This document shows, in pieces, positions 16,035-24,288 of a stretch of DNA of 45,022 nucleotides. The position numbers and the translations under genes were made by a program. Within the stretch, counting starts at the first letter, position 1; every line of letters begins with the position of its first letter. Origin of the DNA: Symbiobacterium thermophilum (GTDB lineage Bacteria > Bacillota > Sulfobacillia > DYFQ01); assembly GCA_020725105.1 (NCBI GenBank), contig DYFQ01000013.1, forward strand, positions 1-45,022, written 5' to 3'. The notes beneath the pieces are model-generated. The model did no database searches. It had not been told where the DNA came from and saw nothing but the letters and a program-made list of their open reading frames with translations.

Positions 16035-17290
16035 CGGCTGAGATCGTGTCCGTCGGCACCGAACTCCTGCTGGGACAGATTGCCAACACCAACGCCCAGT
16101 ATCTGTCCCGGGTGCTGAACGACCTGGGCTACGACGTGTATTACCACACCGCGGTCGGCGACAACCGGGCCAGGGCGGCCGCCGCCGTCCGGCAGGCGCT
16201 GGACCGTTCCGACCTGGTGGTGACCACGGGCGGGCTGGGTCCCACCACGGACGACCTGACCCGGGAGGCCGTCGCCGACGCGCTGGGCCTGCCGCTGGAA
16301 CTGGACGAAGGGACGCTTGGCTCCATCGCCCGGTTCTTCGAGGCCCGCGGCCGGCCCATGCCCGAGAGCAACCGCCGCCAGGCCCTGGTCCCCCGGGGCG
16401 GCAGGCCGATCCCCAACGCCCACGGCACCGCCCCCGGCATCCTCGTGGAGCACGGCGACAAGGTGGTGTTACTCCTGCCGGGGCCGCCGGCGGAACTCGT
16501 GCCCATGGTGGAGGATTCGGTGCGGCCGTATCTCGCCCGGCGGGCCGGGGGCCGCCCGATGGTGCTGGTGTCCCGGGTACTCAAGAGCTTCGGCATCGGC
16601 GAGTCCGACGCCGAGCAGCGGGTGCTGGACCTCATCGCCGGGCAGTCCAACCCGACCATCGCCCCCCTGATCGACTCGGGCGAGGTCCACTTTCGCATCA
16701 CGGCCAAGGCGCCGGACCGGGCCCGGGCCCTGGCCCTCATCGCCGGCGTGGAGGAACGCCTGAGAGAGCGCCTGGGGGACCACATCTTCGGCGCCGACGA
16801 CGAGACGCTGGAGGGAGCGGTTGCCGCCGCCCTGGTCGAGCGGAGGTTCAGCCTGGCGGTGGCCGAATCCTGCACCGGCGGCCTCATCACCCACAGCCTG
16901 ACCAACGTGCCGGGAAGCTCGCGGTTTCTTGAGCGGGGGCTGGTCTGCTACTCCAACGCCAGCAAGGTTCAACTGCTGGGGATCGACGAGGCGCTCCTGG
17001 CCGCCCACGGGGCCGTTTCGGAGCCGGTGGCCAAAGCCATGGCCGACGGGGTTCGCCGGGCGGCGGGTACCGATTACGGTCTTTCCACCACCGGTATCGC
17101 CGGCCCCGGCGGCGGGACCCCCGACAAGCCGGTCGGCCTGGTCTACATCGGGGTCGCCGGCCCGCGCGGGACCCGGGTCCAGCGCCACCGGTTCATGGGC
17201 CAGCGGCAGGAGAACAAGCGGCGTTTCACCCAGCAGGCCCTGGCGCTCCTGCGCCGGGCGGTGCTGGACCCCGGATGGCTGGAGGCATAG
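16031..17290 (+). CDS. cinA: Competence/damage-inducible protein CinA (NMN amidohydrolase family)
   Basis: Two-domain protein of 419 residues. The N-terminal MoaB/MogA-like domain ('IVSVGTELLLGQIANTNAQYL', 'VVTTGGLGPTTDDLTREA') is associated with ADP-ribose pyrophosphatase activity in the family. The C-terminal domain ('SLAVAESCTGGLI' ... 'GIAGPGGGTPDKPVG') is the PncC-type nicotinamide-mononucleotide amidase. TTG 16031 makes a TTGA overlap with the FtsH-like stop and has GAGGGG upstream; GTG 16022 is an alternative three codons earlier. The cinA-recA arrangement is conserved across Bacillota; here only thpR lies between them. Confidence 0.93.
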   Translation: MTAEIVSVGTELLLGQIANTNAQYLSRVLNDLGYDVYYHTAVGDNRARAAAAVRQALDRSDLVVTTGGLGPTTDDLTREAVADALGLPLELDEGTLGSIARFFEARGRPMPESNRRQALVPRGGRPIPNAHGTAPGILVEHGDKVVLLLPGPPAELVPMVEDSVRPYLARRAGGRPMVLVSRVLKSFGIGESDAEQRVLDLIAGQSNPTIAPLIDSGEVHFRITAKAPDRARALALIAGVEERLRERLGDHIFGADDETLEGAVAAALVERRFSLAVAESCTGGLITHSLTNVPGSSRFLERGLVCYSNASKVQLLGIDEALLAAHGAVSEPVAKAMADGVRRAAGTDYGLSTTGIAGPGGGTPDKPVGLVYIGVAGPRGTRVQRHRFMGQRQENKRRFTQQALALLRRAVLDPGWLEA

Positions 17291-17350
17291 TCCCGGGGGC
17301 GGCCGGAGGAGAGCTTTTCCAGGCGTCGAAGGATTAACGGGAGGCCCGCC

Positions 17351-17929
17351 GTGTCTGGTTCCATCCGCTGTTTCGTGGCCATCAGGCTTGACCCGGCCCT
17401 CAGGCCGGCCGCCGCGAGGATCCAGGCCGAACTCGGCCGGACCCGGGTTGCGGTCAAGTGGGTGGAGCCGGAGAACCTTCACCTGACGCTGAAGTTCCTG
17501 GGCGAGGTGCCGGCCCGGCAGACGGACCGGATTGTCGCCGTCCTGGAGCAGGCCTGCCGGGGCCAGGCGCCGTTCGAACTGGAACTGGCCGGGCTCGGCG
17601 CCTTTCCCGGGGCGCGGGCGCCCAGGGTCGTCTGGATCGGGGTGAGGGACGGGCTGGCCGCCCTGGCCGCCCTGGCCGGCAGGGTGGAAGATGCCCTGGT
17701 GGCGCTGGGGTTTGAGCGGGAGGCGCGGCCCTTCAGCGCCCACCTGACGCTTGGCCGGATCCGCGAACCCGAGCGGGCCCGGCCCCTGGGACGGGCCCTG
17801 GAGGCGGGGGGCCCGGCGGTGCTGGGGCGGATGGCCGCCGATGCGGTGTGGCTGATGCGCAGCGACCTCCGGCCGGCGGGCCCGGTCTACACGTCCCTGG
17901 CCCGGCTGGCCCTGGCGGCCGGAACCTGA
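17351..17929 (+). CDS. thpR: RNA 2',3'-cyclic phosphodiesterase ThpR (LigT family)
   Basis: Cytoplasmic 2H phosphoesterase of 192 residues that opens 2',3'-cyclic phosphates on RNA ends. The two HxTx motifs are 'HLTL' at 44-47 and 'HLTL' at 131-134, the defining catalytic pair. GTG 17351 follows GGGAGG with about six bases of spacing. It lies 60 bases after cinA and 40 bases before recA, so it probably belongs to the same transcript. Confidence 0.9.
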   Translation: MSGSIRCFVAIRLDPALRPAAARIQAELGRTRVAVKWVEPENLHLTLKFLGEVPARQTDRIVAVLEQACRGQAPFELELAGLGAFPGARAPRVVWIGVRDGLAALAALAGRVEDALVALGFEREARPFSAHLTLGRIREPERARPLGRALEAGGPAVLGRMAADAVWLMRSDLRPAGPVYTSLARLALAAGT

Positions 17930-17969
17930 ACACGTTTGGCGCGCGGCGGGGGAACGGGAGGCGGGGTTG

Positions 17970-19004
17970 GTGCTGGACAAGCAGCGAGCCCTGGATCTGG
18001 CCCTGAGCCAGATCGAGAAGCAGTTCGGGAAAGGTTCCATCATGCGCCTGGGAGAGGCGTCCGCCAGAATGCAGGTGGAGGTCATTCCCACCGGCGCGCT
18101 CACCATGGACATCGCGCTGGGCGTGGGCGGGCTGCCCCGCGGCCGGGTGGTCGAGATCTACGGGCCGGAGGCCTCCGGCAAGACCACGGTCGCCCTGCAC
18201 GTGGTGGCCGAAGCCCAGCGCCGTGGCGGCGTCGCCGCATTCATCGACGCCGAGCACGCCCTGGACCCTACCTACGCCCGCCGGCTCGGCGTGGACGTGG
18301 ACAACCTCCTGATCTCGCAGCCCGACACGGGCGAGCAGGCCCTGGAGATCGCGGAGGCCCTGGTGCGCTCGGGGGCCGTCGACGCGATCGTCGTGGACTC
18401 GGTGGCCGCGCTGGTGCCCCGGGCGGAGATCGAAGGCGAGATGGGCGACGCTCACGTGGGACTGCAGGCCCGGTTGATGTCCCAGGCCCTGCGCAAGCTG
18501 GCGGGAGCGGTGTCCAAGAGCCGCAGTTGCCTCATCTTCATCAACCAGCTTCGCGAGAAGGTCGGGGTGCTCTTCGGCTCGCCCGAGGTCCAGCCGGGCG
18601 GCCGGGCGCTGAAGTTCTACGCCTCGGTCCGCATCGACGTCCGCAAGATTGAGTCCCTCAAGCAGGGCTCCGAGGTGATCGGCTCGCGGGTGCGGGCCAG
18701 GATCGTCAAGAACAAGCTGGCGCCTCCCTTCAAGCAGGCCGAGTTCGACATCGTGTACGGCGAAGGGATTTCGAAGGAGGGGAGCCTCCTGGACGTCGCC
18801 ACCGACCTGGGCATCGTCACCAGGACGGGAACCTGGTTCTCCTACGGGGAAACCCGGCTGGGCCAGGGCAAGGAGAACGCCCGGGAGTACCTGAAGCAGC
18901 ACCCGGAGGTTGCCGGCGAACTCGAAGCGAAACTCAGGGAGGCCTTGAGCCTGGGAGCGGTGAGGGCGGCGGCGGCCACCGAAGAAGCCGGTGTCGAAGA
19001 CTGA
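17970..19004 (+). CDS. recA: Recombinase RecA
   Basis: Homologous-recombination and SOS-coprotease protein of 344 residues. It has Walker A 'GPEASGKTT', '[19 protein letters not shown]', Walker B '[12 protein letters not shown]', the L1 and L2 DNA-binding loops ('[21 protein letters not shown]', '[15 protein letters not shown]'), and a C-terminal domain ending in Glu/Asp-rich residues. No intein interrupts it. GTG 17970 is preferred over TTG 17967 because GGGAGG (17956-17961) is then eight bases away. I see no LexA-type CGAACnnnnGTTCG box just upstream. It overlaps recX by 14 bases. Confidence 0.96.
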   Translation: MLDKQRALDLALSQIEKQFGKGSIMRLGEASARMQVEVIPTGALTMDIALGVGGLPRGRVVEIYGPEASGKTTVALHVVAEAQRRGGVAAFIDAEHALDPTYARRLGVDVDNLLISQPDTGEQALEIAEALVRSGAVDAIVVDSVAALVPRAEIEGEMGDAHVGLQARLMSQALRKLAGAVSKSRSCLIFINQLREKVGVLFGSPEVQPGGRALKFYASVRIDVRKIESLKQGSEVIGSRVRARIVKNKLAPPFKQAEFDIVYGEGISKEGSLLDVATDLGIVTRTGTWFSYGETRLGQGKENAREYLKQHPEVAGELEAKLREALSLGAVRAAAATEEAGVED

Positions 19005-19497
19005 CGAGGTGGCCCGGGCCAAGGACCGGGCCTTGCGCCTGCTGGCGGTGCGGCCGCGGTCGCGGCGGGAACTGGCCGACCGGCTCGGCCGGCAGGGCGT
19101 CGGGGCGGAGGTCATCCGCCGGGTGCTGGCCGACCTGGCCCGCGTCGGACTGGTGGACGACGCGGCCTTCGCCCGCCGCCGGGCACTCGACCGGATGGGC
19201 CGCGGCCCGGTGGGCCGCCGGCGCCTGGAAGCCGAGCTTCTGGCCAGCGGGGTCGACCGGCGACTGGTGGCCCAGGTGCTGGACGAGGTGTACCGGGGGG
19301 CCGACGAAGCGGAACTGGCGCTTCAGGCGGCCAGGAACGTGGCCGCCCGCTACCGGGACCTGCCGCGGGAAGCCCGGCTCCGGCGCCTGTACGCGTACCT
19401 GGTGCGGCAGGGGTTCGCCGTCGAGGCGGCGACCGGGGCGGCCCTGCGGGCGGCCGGCGGGCCCGGCGACGGCGAAGACGGCCCGCGCCTTTCTTGA
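18991..19497 (+). CDS. recX: RecA regulator RecX
   Basis: Small, highly basic helical protein of 168 residues that binds RecA filaments and modulates them. The family pattern is visible: '[19 protein letters not shown]', '[18 protein letters not shown]' and 'LVRQGF' form the three tandem three-helix repeats. GTG 18991 lies inside the end of recA, giving coupled translation. The stop codon is embedded in the -35 box of the next promoter. Confidence 0.9.
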   Translation: MSKTDEVARAKDRALRLLAVRPRSRRELADRLGRQGVGAEVIRRVLADLARVGLVDDAAFARRRALDRMGRGPVGRRRLEAELLASGVDRRLVAQVLDEVYRGADEAELALQAARNVAARYRDLPREARLRRLYAYLVRQGFAVEAATGAALRAAGGPGDGEDGPRLS

Positions 19498-19523
19498 CAG
19501 GCTTTCCGGGCTTCGAATAGAAT
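19494..19523 (+). promoter_or_regulatory. Sigma-A type promoter (TTGACA, 18-base spacer, TAGAAT)
   Basis: A perfect -35 box TTGACA (19494-19499) and a TAGAAT -10 box (19518-19523) are separated by 18 bases. The -35 box overlaps the recX stop codon. Transcription should start near 19530, giving a leader of about 350 bases before rny. It is the clearest vegetative promoter in the window. Confidence 0.75.
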
Positions 19524-19529
19524 CTTCCC

Positions 19530-19806
19530 AAGGCTAGACGAGGAACCGCTTCTCTTTTGCGGTTTTGACGCGGCAAACGTTCTTAATTTTGCCAGATTCC
19601 GGCCGTAACCGGCCCTTGCGAACCCGGGGCAAAGGCCCCCAGTCAGATAGCGTTCAGGCGCCGTTGGACCTGGGACCTTGACGTCGACGGCCCGCAGGGC
19701 GGAGCGCGGCCGAAAAACCGCCGTCCGTTGCAGTCAGGTCCGGGCTGGGCCCGGCTGCCGCGGTCGAGAGGCAGTCCCTCCAAGCCGAGCATGGACTCGG
19801 CTTTTT
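19530..19806 (+). ncRNA. Structured leader or small RNA ending in an intrinsic terminator, upstream of rny
   Basis: The stretch from the predicted start to the terminator has no plausible protein and many inverted repeats: AACCGC/GCGGTT (19544-19564), GGCAAA ... TTTGCC (within 19572-19593), GGGGC/GCCCC (19626-19638), and a larger domain closed by GGACCTG (19666-19672) with CAGGTCC (19735-19741) that encloses GACGGC (19686-19691) with GCCGTC (19720-19725). I could not match it to rnpB, tmRNA, SRP RNA, a T-box or a common riboswitch. It could be an attenuator controlling rny or an independent small RNA. Confidence 0.5.
19782..19806 (+). terminator. Intrinsic terminator between the leader RNA and rny
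   Basis: AAGCCGAG (19782-19789) pairs perfectly with CTCGGCTT (19796-19803) around a six-base loop, followed by a run of five T ending at 19806. It lies about 78 bases before rny, so it would either end a small RNA or attenuate rny. Confidence 0.7.
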
Positions 19807-19883
19807 GTGTTGGCCTGAAAATCACGCCGACATTCGACGAAGCGCCGGCCCCAGGCCGCGCGCGGGACGGGAGGTGTTCCGCA

Positions 19884-21425
19884 ATCAATCCCGGGTTGAC
19901 CATTGCCGTCAGTCTTCTTGCCGCCGTCCTGGGCCTGGTGGTGGGGTACGTGGCCCGGCGGCTGGTGGCCGAGGCCAGGATCGCGTCGGCCGAGGCACAG
20001 GCCAGAAAGATCAAGGAAGACGCCCTCCGGGAGGCCGAGGCCAGGCGCCGCGAGGCCCTCCTGGAGGCGAAAGAAGACACCCTGCGCCTCCGGAACGAAC
20101 TAGAGCGAGAGTCCCGGGAGCGGCGGGCGGAACTCCAGAAGGTAGAGCGTCGCCTGTTTCAGAAGGAAGAGCAACTCGACCGGAAGCTGGCGGCACTGGA
20201 AGTCCGCGAGCAGGACCTGGCAAAGCACCAGGCGGACCTGGAGCGGGTCCAGAGGGAGGTCGCCGAACTCAAGCACCGGCAGCTGGCGGAACTGGAACGG
20301 ATCTCCGGCATGACCGCCGAGGAAGCCCGGCAGGCGCTGCTTGCCCGGGCGGAGGAGGAGGTCAGCCAGGAGGTGGCCCGGGTGATCCGCGAGGCGGAGT
20401 TCAAGGCCCGGGAGGAGGCGGAACGTCGTTCCCGCATGATCATGGCCGATGCCATCCAGCGGTGTTCCGCCGACCACACCGCCGAGCTGACCGTGTCGGT
20501 GGTGCAGTTGCCGTCTGACGAGATGAAGGGGCGGATCATCGGCCGCGAGGGCCGCAACATCCGGACCCTGGAGACCCTGACCGGGATCAACCTGATCATC
20601 GACGACACGCCGGAAGCCGTCATCCTCTCGGGGTTCGACCCCATCCGCCGGGAAGTGGCCCGCGTCGCCCTGGAGCACCTGATCGCCGACGGCCGGATTC
20701 ACCCGGCCAGGATCGAGGAAGCCGTCTCCCGCGCCCAGCGCGAGATCGAGCAGCGGATCCGCGAGGAGGGCGAGCAGGCCTGCTTCCAGCTGGGCGTCAA
20801 CGGCATGCACCCGGAACTGGTCAAGCTTCTCGGGCGGCTCAAGTTCCGTCACAGCTACGGACAGAACGTGCTGAAGCACTCCATCGAGGTGGCCCTGCTG
20901 GCCGGGACCATGGCCGCCGAACTGGGAGCCGACGCCCAGGTGGCCAGGCGGGCCGGGCTGATCCACGACATCGGCAAGGCCGTCGACCACCAGCAGGAAG
21001 GCACCCACGTACAGATCGGGATCGACCTGGCCAGGAAGTACAAGGAAGACCCGGCCGTCATCCACGCCTTTGCCTGCCACCACGGCGACCACGAACCGGA
21101 AACGGTGGAAGCCTTCCTGGTAAGCGCGGCCGACGCCATCTCGGCGTCGCGGCCGGGCGCGCGCCGGGAGACCCTCGAGGCCTACATCAGGCGGCTTGAA
21201 AAGCTGGAAGCCATCGCCACCTCCTTCGAGGGCGTGGAGAAGGCCTACGCCATCCAGGCCGGGCGGGAGATCCGGGTCATGGTCAAGCCGGACCGCCTCG
21301 ACGACCTGGCCGCGGTACGGCTGGCCCGCGACATCTCCAAGAAGATCCAGTCCGAACTGACCTACCCCGGTCAGATCAAGGTGACCGTGATCCGGGAAAC
21401 GCGGGCGGTGGAGTACGCCCGCTGA
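19884..21425 (+). CDS. rny: Ribonuclease Y
   Basis: Membrane-anchored endoribonuclease of about 513 residues, central to mRNA decay in Bacillota. It has an N-terminal transmembrane helix (~4-25), a long charged coiled coil (~28-195), a KH domain (~205-270, GxxG in '[10 protein letters not shown]'), and an HD domain with 'HDIGK' (His361, Asp362). No ATG, GTG or TTG lies at a workable distance from the strong GGGAGGT site (19869-19875). The in-frame codon at the right spacing is ATC at 19884, which would give Met-Asn-Pro as in other RNase Y proteins; TTG 19896 is 20 bases away. A sequence error near the start is also possible. Confidence 0.93.
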   Translation: MNPGLTIAVSLLAAVLGLVVGYVARRLVAEARIASAEAQARKIKEDALREAEARRREALLEAKEDTLRLRNELERESRERRAELQKVERRLFQKEEQLDRKLAALEVREQDLAKHQADLERVQREVAELKHRQLAELERISGMTAEEARQALLARAEEEVSQEVARVIREAEFKAREEAERRSRMIMADAIQRCSADHTAELTVSVVQLPSDEMKGRIIGREGRNIRTLETLTGINLIIDDTPEAVILSGFDPIRREVARVALEHLIADGRIHPARIEEAVSRAQREIEQRIREEGEQACFQLGVNGMHPELVKLLGRLKFRHSYGQNVLKHSIEVALLAGTMAAELGADAQVARRAGLIHDIGKAVDHQQEGTHVQIGIDLARKYKEDPAVIHAFACHHGDHEPETVEAFLVSAADAISASRPGARRETLEAYIRRLEKLEAIATSFEGVEKAYAIQAGREIRVMVKPDRLDDLAAVRLARDISKKIQSELTYPGQIKVTVIRETRAVEYAR

Positions 21426-21440
21426 CCTCCAATCACCGGC

Positions 21441-21476
21441 GCACGCCGCCCCGGCCACAAGGCCGGGGCGGCGTGC
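21441..21476. repeat. Perfect 16-bp GC-rich inverted repeat between rny and ymdB
   Basis: GCACGCCGCCCCGGCC (21441-21456) and its exact complement (21461-21476) flank an ACAA loop, 16 bases after the rny stop. No T-run follows, so it is not a classic terminator. It may stabilise the rny 3' end or set the rny/ymdB expression ratio. Confidence 0.7.
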
Positions 21477-21530
21477 GTCCGGCGGCTGAACACGGCCGGC
21501 CGTGGCCGGCCCGGTGCCCGGCAGGGAGGG

Positions 21531-22319
21531 ATGGCGGTGCGGATCCTCTTCATCGGCGACGTGGTGGGCCGGCCGGGCCGCCAGGCGGTCCGCGAGTACC
21601 TGCGGCGGATCAAGTCCGACCAGTCCTACGACCTGGTCATCGCCAACGGCGAGAACGCGGCCGGCGGGATCGGGCTGACCCCCCAGGTGGCCAACGAGTT
21701 GCTTGACGCCGGGGTGAACGTGCTCACCACCGGCAACCACGTCTGGGCCAGGCGCGAGCTTTCAGACCACCTTCAGCAGGACGACCGCGTTCTCCGTCCC
21801 CTGAACTTCCCCGAGGGCGCGCCGGGAGCCGGCGTGACCCTGGTCACCGCGCGCAACGGCAGGCTCGTGGGCGTCATCAACCTGATGGGCCGGGTCTTCA
21901 TGGAGCCCATCCTGGACTGCCCCTTCCGGGCCGCGGCGGCGGAGGCCGGGCGGCTCCGGGAGCGGACCCCCGTGGTGCTGGTGGACTTCCACGCCGAGGC
22001 CACCTCCGAAAAGCAGGCCATGGGCTGGTGGCTGGACGGCCGGGTCACCGCCGTCCTGGGAACCCACACCCACGTGCAGACGGCGGACGAGCGGGTACTG
22101 CCCGGCGGTACGGCCTACATCACCGACGTCGGGATGACCGGGCCGGTGGATTCGGTCATCGGCTTTGACCGGGAGCGGATCCTGCGCCGGTTCACCACCC
22201 AGCTTCCCGCTGCCTTCCAGGTGGCCGGCGGGCCGGTTGCCGTGGCCGCGGTCGAGCTCGAGGTCGACCCCGAGACGGGCGCCGCCCTGTCCATCAGGCG
22301 GCTGGCCGGACCGGTCTAG
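21531..22319 (+). CDS. ymdB: YmdB-family metallophosphoesterase (TIGR00282)
   Basis: Calcineurin-like dimetal phosphodiesterase of 262 residues. 'LFIGDVVGRPGR', 'ANGENAAGG', 'TTGNHVW' and 'GTHTHVQTAD' supply the metal-binding Asp, Glu, Asn and His residues of the family. B. subtilis YmdB hydrolyses 2',3'-cyclic nucleotides and affects the switch between biofilm and motility; the natural substrate is not settled. ATG 21531 follows GGGAGGG. The rny-ymdB order is conserved in Bacillota, whereas the usual next gene, spoVS, is absent here. Confidence 0.92.
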   Translation: MAVRILFIGDVVGRPGRQAVREYLRRIKSDQSYDLVIANGENAAGGIGLTPQVANELLDAGVNVLTTGNHVWARRELSDHLQQDDRVLRPLNFPEGAPGAGVTLVTARNGRLVGVINLMGRVFMEPILDCPFRAAAAEAGRLRERTPVVLVDFHAEATSEKQAMGWWLDGRVTAVLGTHTHVQTADERVLPGGTAYITDVGMTGPVDSVIGFDRERILRRFTTQLPAAFQVAGGPVAVAAVELEVDPETGAALSIRRLAGPV

Positions 22320-23086
22320 GCGCCGGAGTCCCCGGGCACGGCGGGCGCCCGGCCGCAGGCTGGCCACGGCCCACCGGAACGCCTGGCACCCCGCTGCACC
22401 GAGGGCGGCCTGGGATCACCGGAACCATGGCGCCGGTCGCCGGCTCGAAGCGGGGCTCACTCACCGTGCCCCGGCCACGTGCATGAGGGAAGTTCGAAAA
22501 CGGAACCGAGGAAGGGCCCAGAGAGGAAGGGCCCAGAATCGAAGGATACTGGATAGGGGACCGTAGAACTCGCTCGTGGACCGGAAAGCACCGCACAGGA
22601 AGACAGTGGGAAGCTCCGGGTTGCGCAAAGCACCGAACCCCGAACATCCATCGGTGGTACTGGCGCGAGGCACGAAGTGAGGCATACGCGGGAGCTTGGA
22701 CCTGGCGTCGCGCGGACCCGCACCTGCGGCCCCGCTTCAAGGGGAGGGGCGTCACGGGCCGACGTGATCATGAGTGGCTTGCGCCCCGCTCTTTCTCCAG
22801 CCATCGGGCTTTCGCCTTCCACCCGCCGTCGGTCCGCGTGGCGCTGGTTATCGCCACGTCGGGGCACAGGTGTACCGGCGTCGGCGGTGTGGAATTCACT
22901 GCTGGCGCGTTGGCCTGCGGAGACTCCCCGGCAGTCCCCGGATCGAGAAGTCCCGCCCGGCAAGCTGCCCGTCGGCCTGCTGCGCGTGGATCAGCCGCCC
23001 GAGTACGCAGGGCCGTACCGCCACACGGTCTTGCAGAACGCGGGTGAGGCGCAGGGTAGTTACGTTCAGGCTAGAGGGAGGCCACC
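22320..23086. other. 767-base stretch with no supportable gene
   Basis: No frame here looks like a real protein on either strand: the open frames are short, Arg/Ser/Pro-rich and have no family motif. The stretch looks less GC-rich than its surroundings, especially ~22490-22700. It contains one tandem repeat (22508-22537) and, at its end, a GAGGGAGG ribosome site for the thiolase gene. No tRNA, group II intron domain V or transposase remnant was recognised. It probably holds the promoter of the fatty-acid block and may be leftover DNA from its insertion. Confidence 0.5.
22508..22537. repeat. Tandem 15-bp direct repeat, two perfect copies
   Basis: GAGGAAGGGCCCAGA occurs twice back to back (22508-22522 and 22523-22537) in the non-coding stretch upstream of the thiolase gene. 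Each unit contains the palindrome GGGCCC, so it could be a protein-binding site pair or a replication-slippage product. Confidence 0.7.
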
Positions 23087-24271
23087 ATGAAGAAGAACCA
23101 GGAAGTGTTCGTCGTCGACGCCGTTCGCACCCCCGCCGGGCGCTTCGGGGGCAAACTCAAAGATGTCTCTGCCGTGGAACTCGGTGTTGTTGTGGTCAAG
23201 ACGCTGCTTCAGCGTTCGGGCATCGCCCCGACAGCAGTGGAGGAAGTCATCATGGGCAACGGGTGGCAGGCCGGAGCAGGCCCCAACCCGGCCCGCCTGA
23301 TCACCGTCAAGGCCGGCCTGCCGGACACGGTTCCAGCGACCACGATCAACGTCCGTTGCGGGTCGAGCCTGAAATCGCTCATGCTGGGGGCTCAGGCCAT
23401 CCTTCTCGGTGACCGGGACGTGGTCCTGGTAGGTGGCACGGAATCCACCAGCCGGGTGCCCTATGCCCTGCCGGCTGCCCGGTGGGGGTACCGGATGGGC
23501 GACAAAACGGCGGTCGACCTGATACCCCACGACGGCTTCAACTGCCCCCTGGCGGGCATGCTCATGGGCGCCACCGCCGACGTGCTGGCCCGGAGGTATT
23601 CCATCTCCCGGGCCGAGCAGGACGAATTCGCTCTTGAGAGCCAGCGCAAAGCTGCCCGCGCCATCGAAGAGGGTCTGTTCTCGGACGAGCTCGTCCCGGT
23701 GCCCACCGCGGACGGAGAGCTGTCCGCCGACGAGACCGTAAGACCCAATACGACCCTGGAAGGCCTCGCCAAGCTGCCTCCGGTTTTCAACAAGGACGGA
23801 ACGGTCACGGCCGGCAATGCCTGCGCCATGGCAGACGGTGCTTCGGCAGCCCTGTTGGCTTCGGCCAGCGCCGTCAAAAGGCTCGGGCTGCGCCCGCTAG
23901 CCAGCGTCCTATCCTTCGCCCACACAGGCGTCGACCCGCGCTACATGGGGCTGGGTCCGGTGGCCGCAGTGCCAGCGGCCCTCGAGCGTGCCGGTCTGTC
24001 GCTGGCCGATATCGAGGTCATCGAAGCCAACGAGGCCTTCGCCGCCCAGGTGCTGGCGGTACAGCGAGAACTCCAGTGGAACACCGAACTCGTCAACCTC
24101 CACGGGGGCGCCGTCGCCCTCGGCCATCCCGTCGGCGCCACGGGGACCAAGCTGGTGGCTACCCTGCTTCACGCCCTCCGGCGCTACGGAAAGCGCTACG
24201 GCCTGGTAAACCTCTGTGTCGGCGGCGGGCAGGGAATGGCGGTCGTTTTTGAGAGCACCGGATCCGCTTGA
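23087..24271 (+). CDS. Acetyl-CoA C-acyltransferase (thiolase)
   Basis: Thiolase-superfamily enzyme of 394 residues that cleaves 3-ketoacyl-CoA (or condenses two acetyl-CoA). Catalytic residues are in place: nucleophile Cys91 in 'NVRCGSSLKS', His347 in 'GGAVALGHPVGATG', and Cys377 in 'NLCVGGGQG'. ATG 23087 follows GAGGGAGG closely. It heads a four-gene fatty-acid block. Third codon positions hold visibly more T and A than in neighbouring genes, which suggests a different history for this block. Whether it degrades long chains or handles acetoacetyl-CoA cannot be told from sequence. Confidence 0.93.
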   Translation: MKKNQEVFVVDAVRTPAGRFGGKLKDVSAVELGVVVVKTLLQRSGIAPTAVEEVIMGNGWQAGAGPNPARLITVKAGLPDTVPATTINVRCGSSLKSLMLGAQAILLGDRDVVLVGGTESTSRVPYALPAARWGYRMGDKTAVDLIPHDGFNCPLAGMLMGATADVLARRYSISRAEQDEFALESQRKAARAIEEGLFSDELVPVPTADGELSADETVRPNTTLEGLAKLPPVFNKDGTVTAGNACAMADGASAALLASASAVKRLGLRPLASVLSFAHTGVDPRYMGLGPVAAVPAALERAGLSLADIEVIEANEAFAAQVLAVQRELQWNTELVNLHGGAVALGHPVGATGTKLVATLLHALRRYGKRYGLVNLCVGGGQGMAVVFESTGSA

Positions 24272-24288
24272 CAGGAGGGAGAAGTTTC

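Noticed and set aside
17970-19004. Intein in recA
   Set aside because: The RecA sequence is continuous, with no insertion at the Walker A or loop sites where inteins occur.
19541-19566. Possible T-box element (GAGGAACCGC resembles the T-box core)
   Set aside because: The core is incomplete, lies far upstream of the terminator, and no specifier stem or aminoacyl-tRNA gene follows.
19530-19806. RNase P RNA, tmRNA, SRP RNA or 6S RNA
   Set aside because: None of the conserved blocks of these RNAs (for example GAGGAAAGTCCGGGC of RNase P RNA) could be found.
22457-22963. Minus-strand open frame in the gap before the thiolase gene
   Set aside because: Composition is Ser/Arg/Pro-rich, no homologous motif, and other overlapping frames are equally open.
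22320-23086. Group II intron or insertion sequence remnant
   Set aside because: No domain V-like hairpin, reverse-transcriptase or transposase motif and no terminal inverted repeats were visible.
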